Assembly (NCBI GenBank): GCA_049642705.1 | Contig: JBARPB010000080.1 | Location: forward strand, 1 to 5,880 | DNA length: 5,880 nucleotides | From: CAZYPU01 sp049642705 | GTDB lineage: Bacteria; Omnitrophota; Gorgyraeia; JABMRN01; RBG-13-46-9 | Direction: 5' to 3' | Shown: positions 5,538 to 5,880 of the stretch, one piece after another | How positions within the stretch are numbered: the first letter of the stretch is position 1 | Layout of the letters: every line of letters begins with the position of its first letter | The notes under the pieces: generated by a model | The model's database searches: none | The model's input: the letters and a program-made list of their open reading frames with translations, nothing else | Told to the model about the DNA's origin: nothing | Program-made: the position numbers and the translations under genes

Positions 5538-5880
5538 AACCAAAATATAAACGCATAGTCCTTAAAATAAGCGGCGAGGCGCTCGAGGGCAAAAAGGGGT
5601 ACGGCATCGACTCCGACGTCATGCTTTCGATTGCAAGGCAGATTAAAGAGGTAAAGGATCTTGGTGTCGAGATCGCCGTTGTCATCGGCGGCGGAAACAT
5701 ATTCCGCGGCTTAAAAGCGGCGACCGAGAAAGGCATGGACCGCTCCACAGCCGATTACATGGGAATGCTCGCCACGGTCCTTAACGGCCTGGCCCTTCAG
5801 GATGCCCTGGAGAGGGTAGGCACATTTACGCGCGTCCAGACCGCTATTGAGATGCAGGAACTCGCCGAGCCCTACATACG
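5534..5880 (+). CDS. pyrH: UMP kinase PyrH (3' part beyond window)
   Basis: PyrH is the bacterial-type uridylate kinase that phosphorylates UMP to UDP with ATP, in pyrimidine nucleotide synthesis; family members are cytoplasmic hexamers usually controlled by GTP and UTP. The first 115 codons are present, about half of the usual 235-245. Visible motifs are the N-terminal phosphate-binding LKISGEAL (10-17), GYGID (22-26), the glycine-rich VVIGGGNIFRG (49-59), the UMP-binding GMDRSTADYMGMLATVLNGL (67-86) and the start of the next segment, AIEMQELAEPYI (104-115). The ATG at 5534 overlaps the tsf stop by 4 bases and only a weak GGGCGAG-like site precedes it, so coupled translation with tsf is likely. 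The usual next gene in this cluster, frr, would lie outside the window. Identification is firm. Confidence 0.97.
   Translation, partial: MKPKYKRIVLKISGEALEGKKGYGIDSDVMLSIARQIKEVKDLGVEIAVVIGGGNIFRGLKAATEKGMDRSTADYMGMLATVLNGLALQDALERVGTFTRVQTAIEMQELAEPYI

Noticed and set aside
5100..5543. 147-codon open frame antisense to tsf
   Set aside because: It is opposite a conserved gene with no promoter, SD or family motif of its own; a shadow of tsf codon use.
1..5880. CRISPR array, insertion sequence, tRNA or attachment site
   Set aside because: No spaced direct repeats, transposase motifs, terminal inverted repeats or tRNA-like cloverleaf were seen by eye on either strand.

Overview
The window is a compact, gene-dense chromosomal stretch from a Gram-negative (LPS-making) bacterium with roughly balanced base composition. 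Four complete genes and two edge-truncated genes cover almost everything. The longest non-coding stretch is the 114 bp divergent gap at 2055-2168. No RNA gene, mobile element, CRISPR array or long repeat was found. The lineage cannot be fixed from sequence alone. The mix of an LPS pathway, a short Thermus-type EF-Ts and a Gfo/Idh oxidoreductase next to lpxB would suit a deep-branching didermic phylum such as Omnitrophota or a relative, but that is inference.

Left part, minus strand (1-2107). A sigma70-like promoter at 2107-2079 drives a two-gene unit: a Gfo/Idh/MocA-family NAD(P)-dependent sugar oxidoreductase (2054-1125), then lpxB, lipid-A-disaccharide synthase (1128 to beyond position 1), joined by a 4-base ATGA overlap. 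The oxidoreductase may be GnnA-like, acting on the 3-position of UDP-GlcNAc to give 3-amino lipid A precursors. No aminotransferase partner is visible here.

Middle, plus strand (2129-3998). Divergently transcribed is a half-size ABC exporter of the MsbA type, with six membrane segments and a complete ATPase domain. Placed beside lpxB, it is most simply the lipid A or core-LPS flippase, so lipid A synthesis and export appear to share one short divergent control region.

Right part, plus strand (3991-5880). Ten bases after the exporter's stop codon lies a sigma70 promoter with perfect -35 and -10 hexamers and a 16 bp spacer, preceded by an all-A/T UP-like element that overlaps the stop codon. 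It drives the classic rpsB-tsf-pyrH cluster: ribosomal protein S2 with a charged C-terminal tail, a short-form EF-Ts, and UMP kinase (cut by the right edge; its start overlaps the tsf stop as ATGA). No terminator is seen between the exporter and rpsB, so readthrough from the envelope gene into the translation operon is possible.

Overall this is housekeeping sequence. I see no evidence for an undescribed system. The points most worth a second look are the identity of the oxidoreductase, the divergent lipid A control region, and the very strong rpsB promoter with its short leader.
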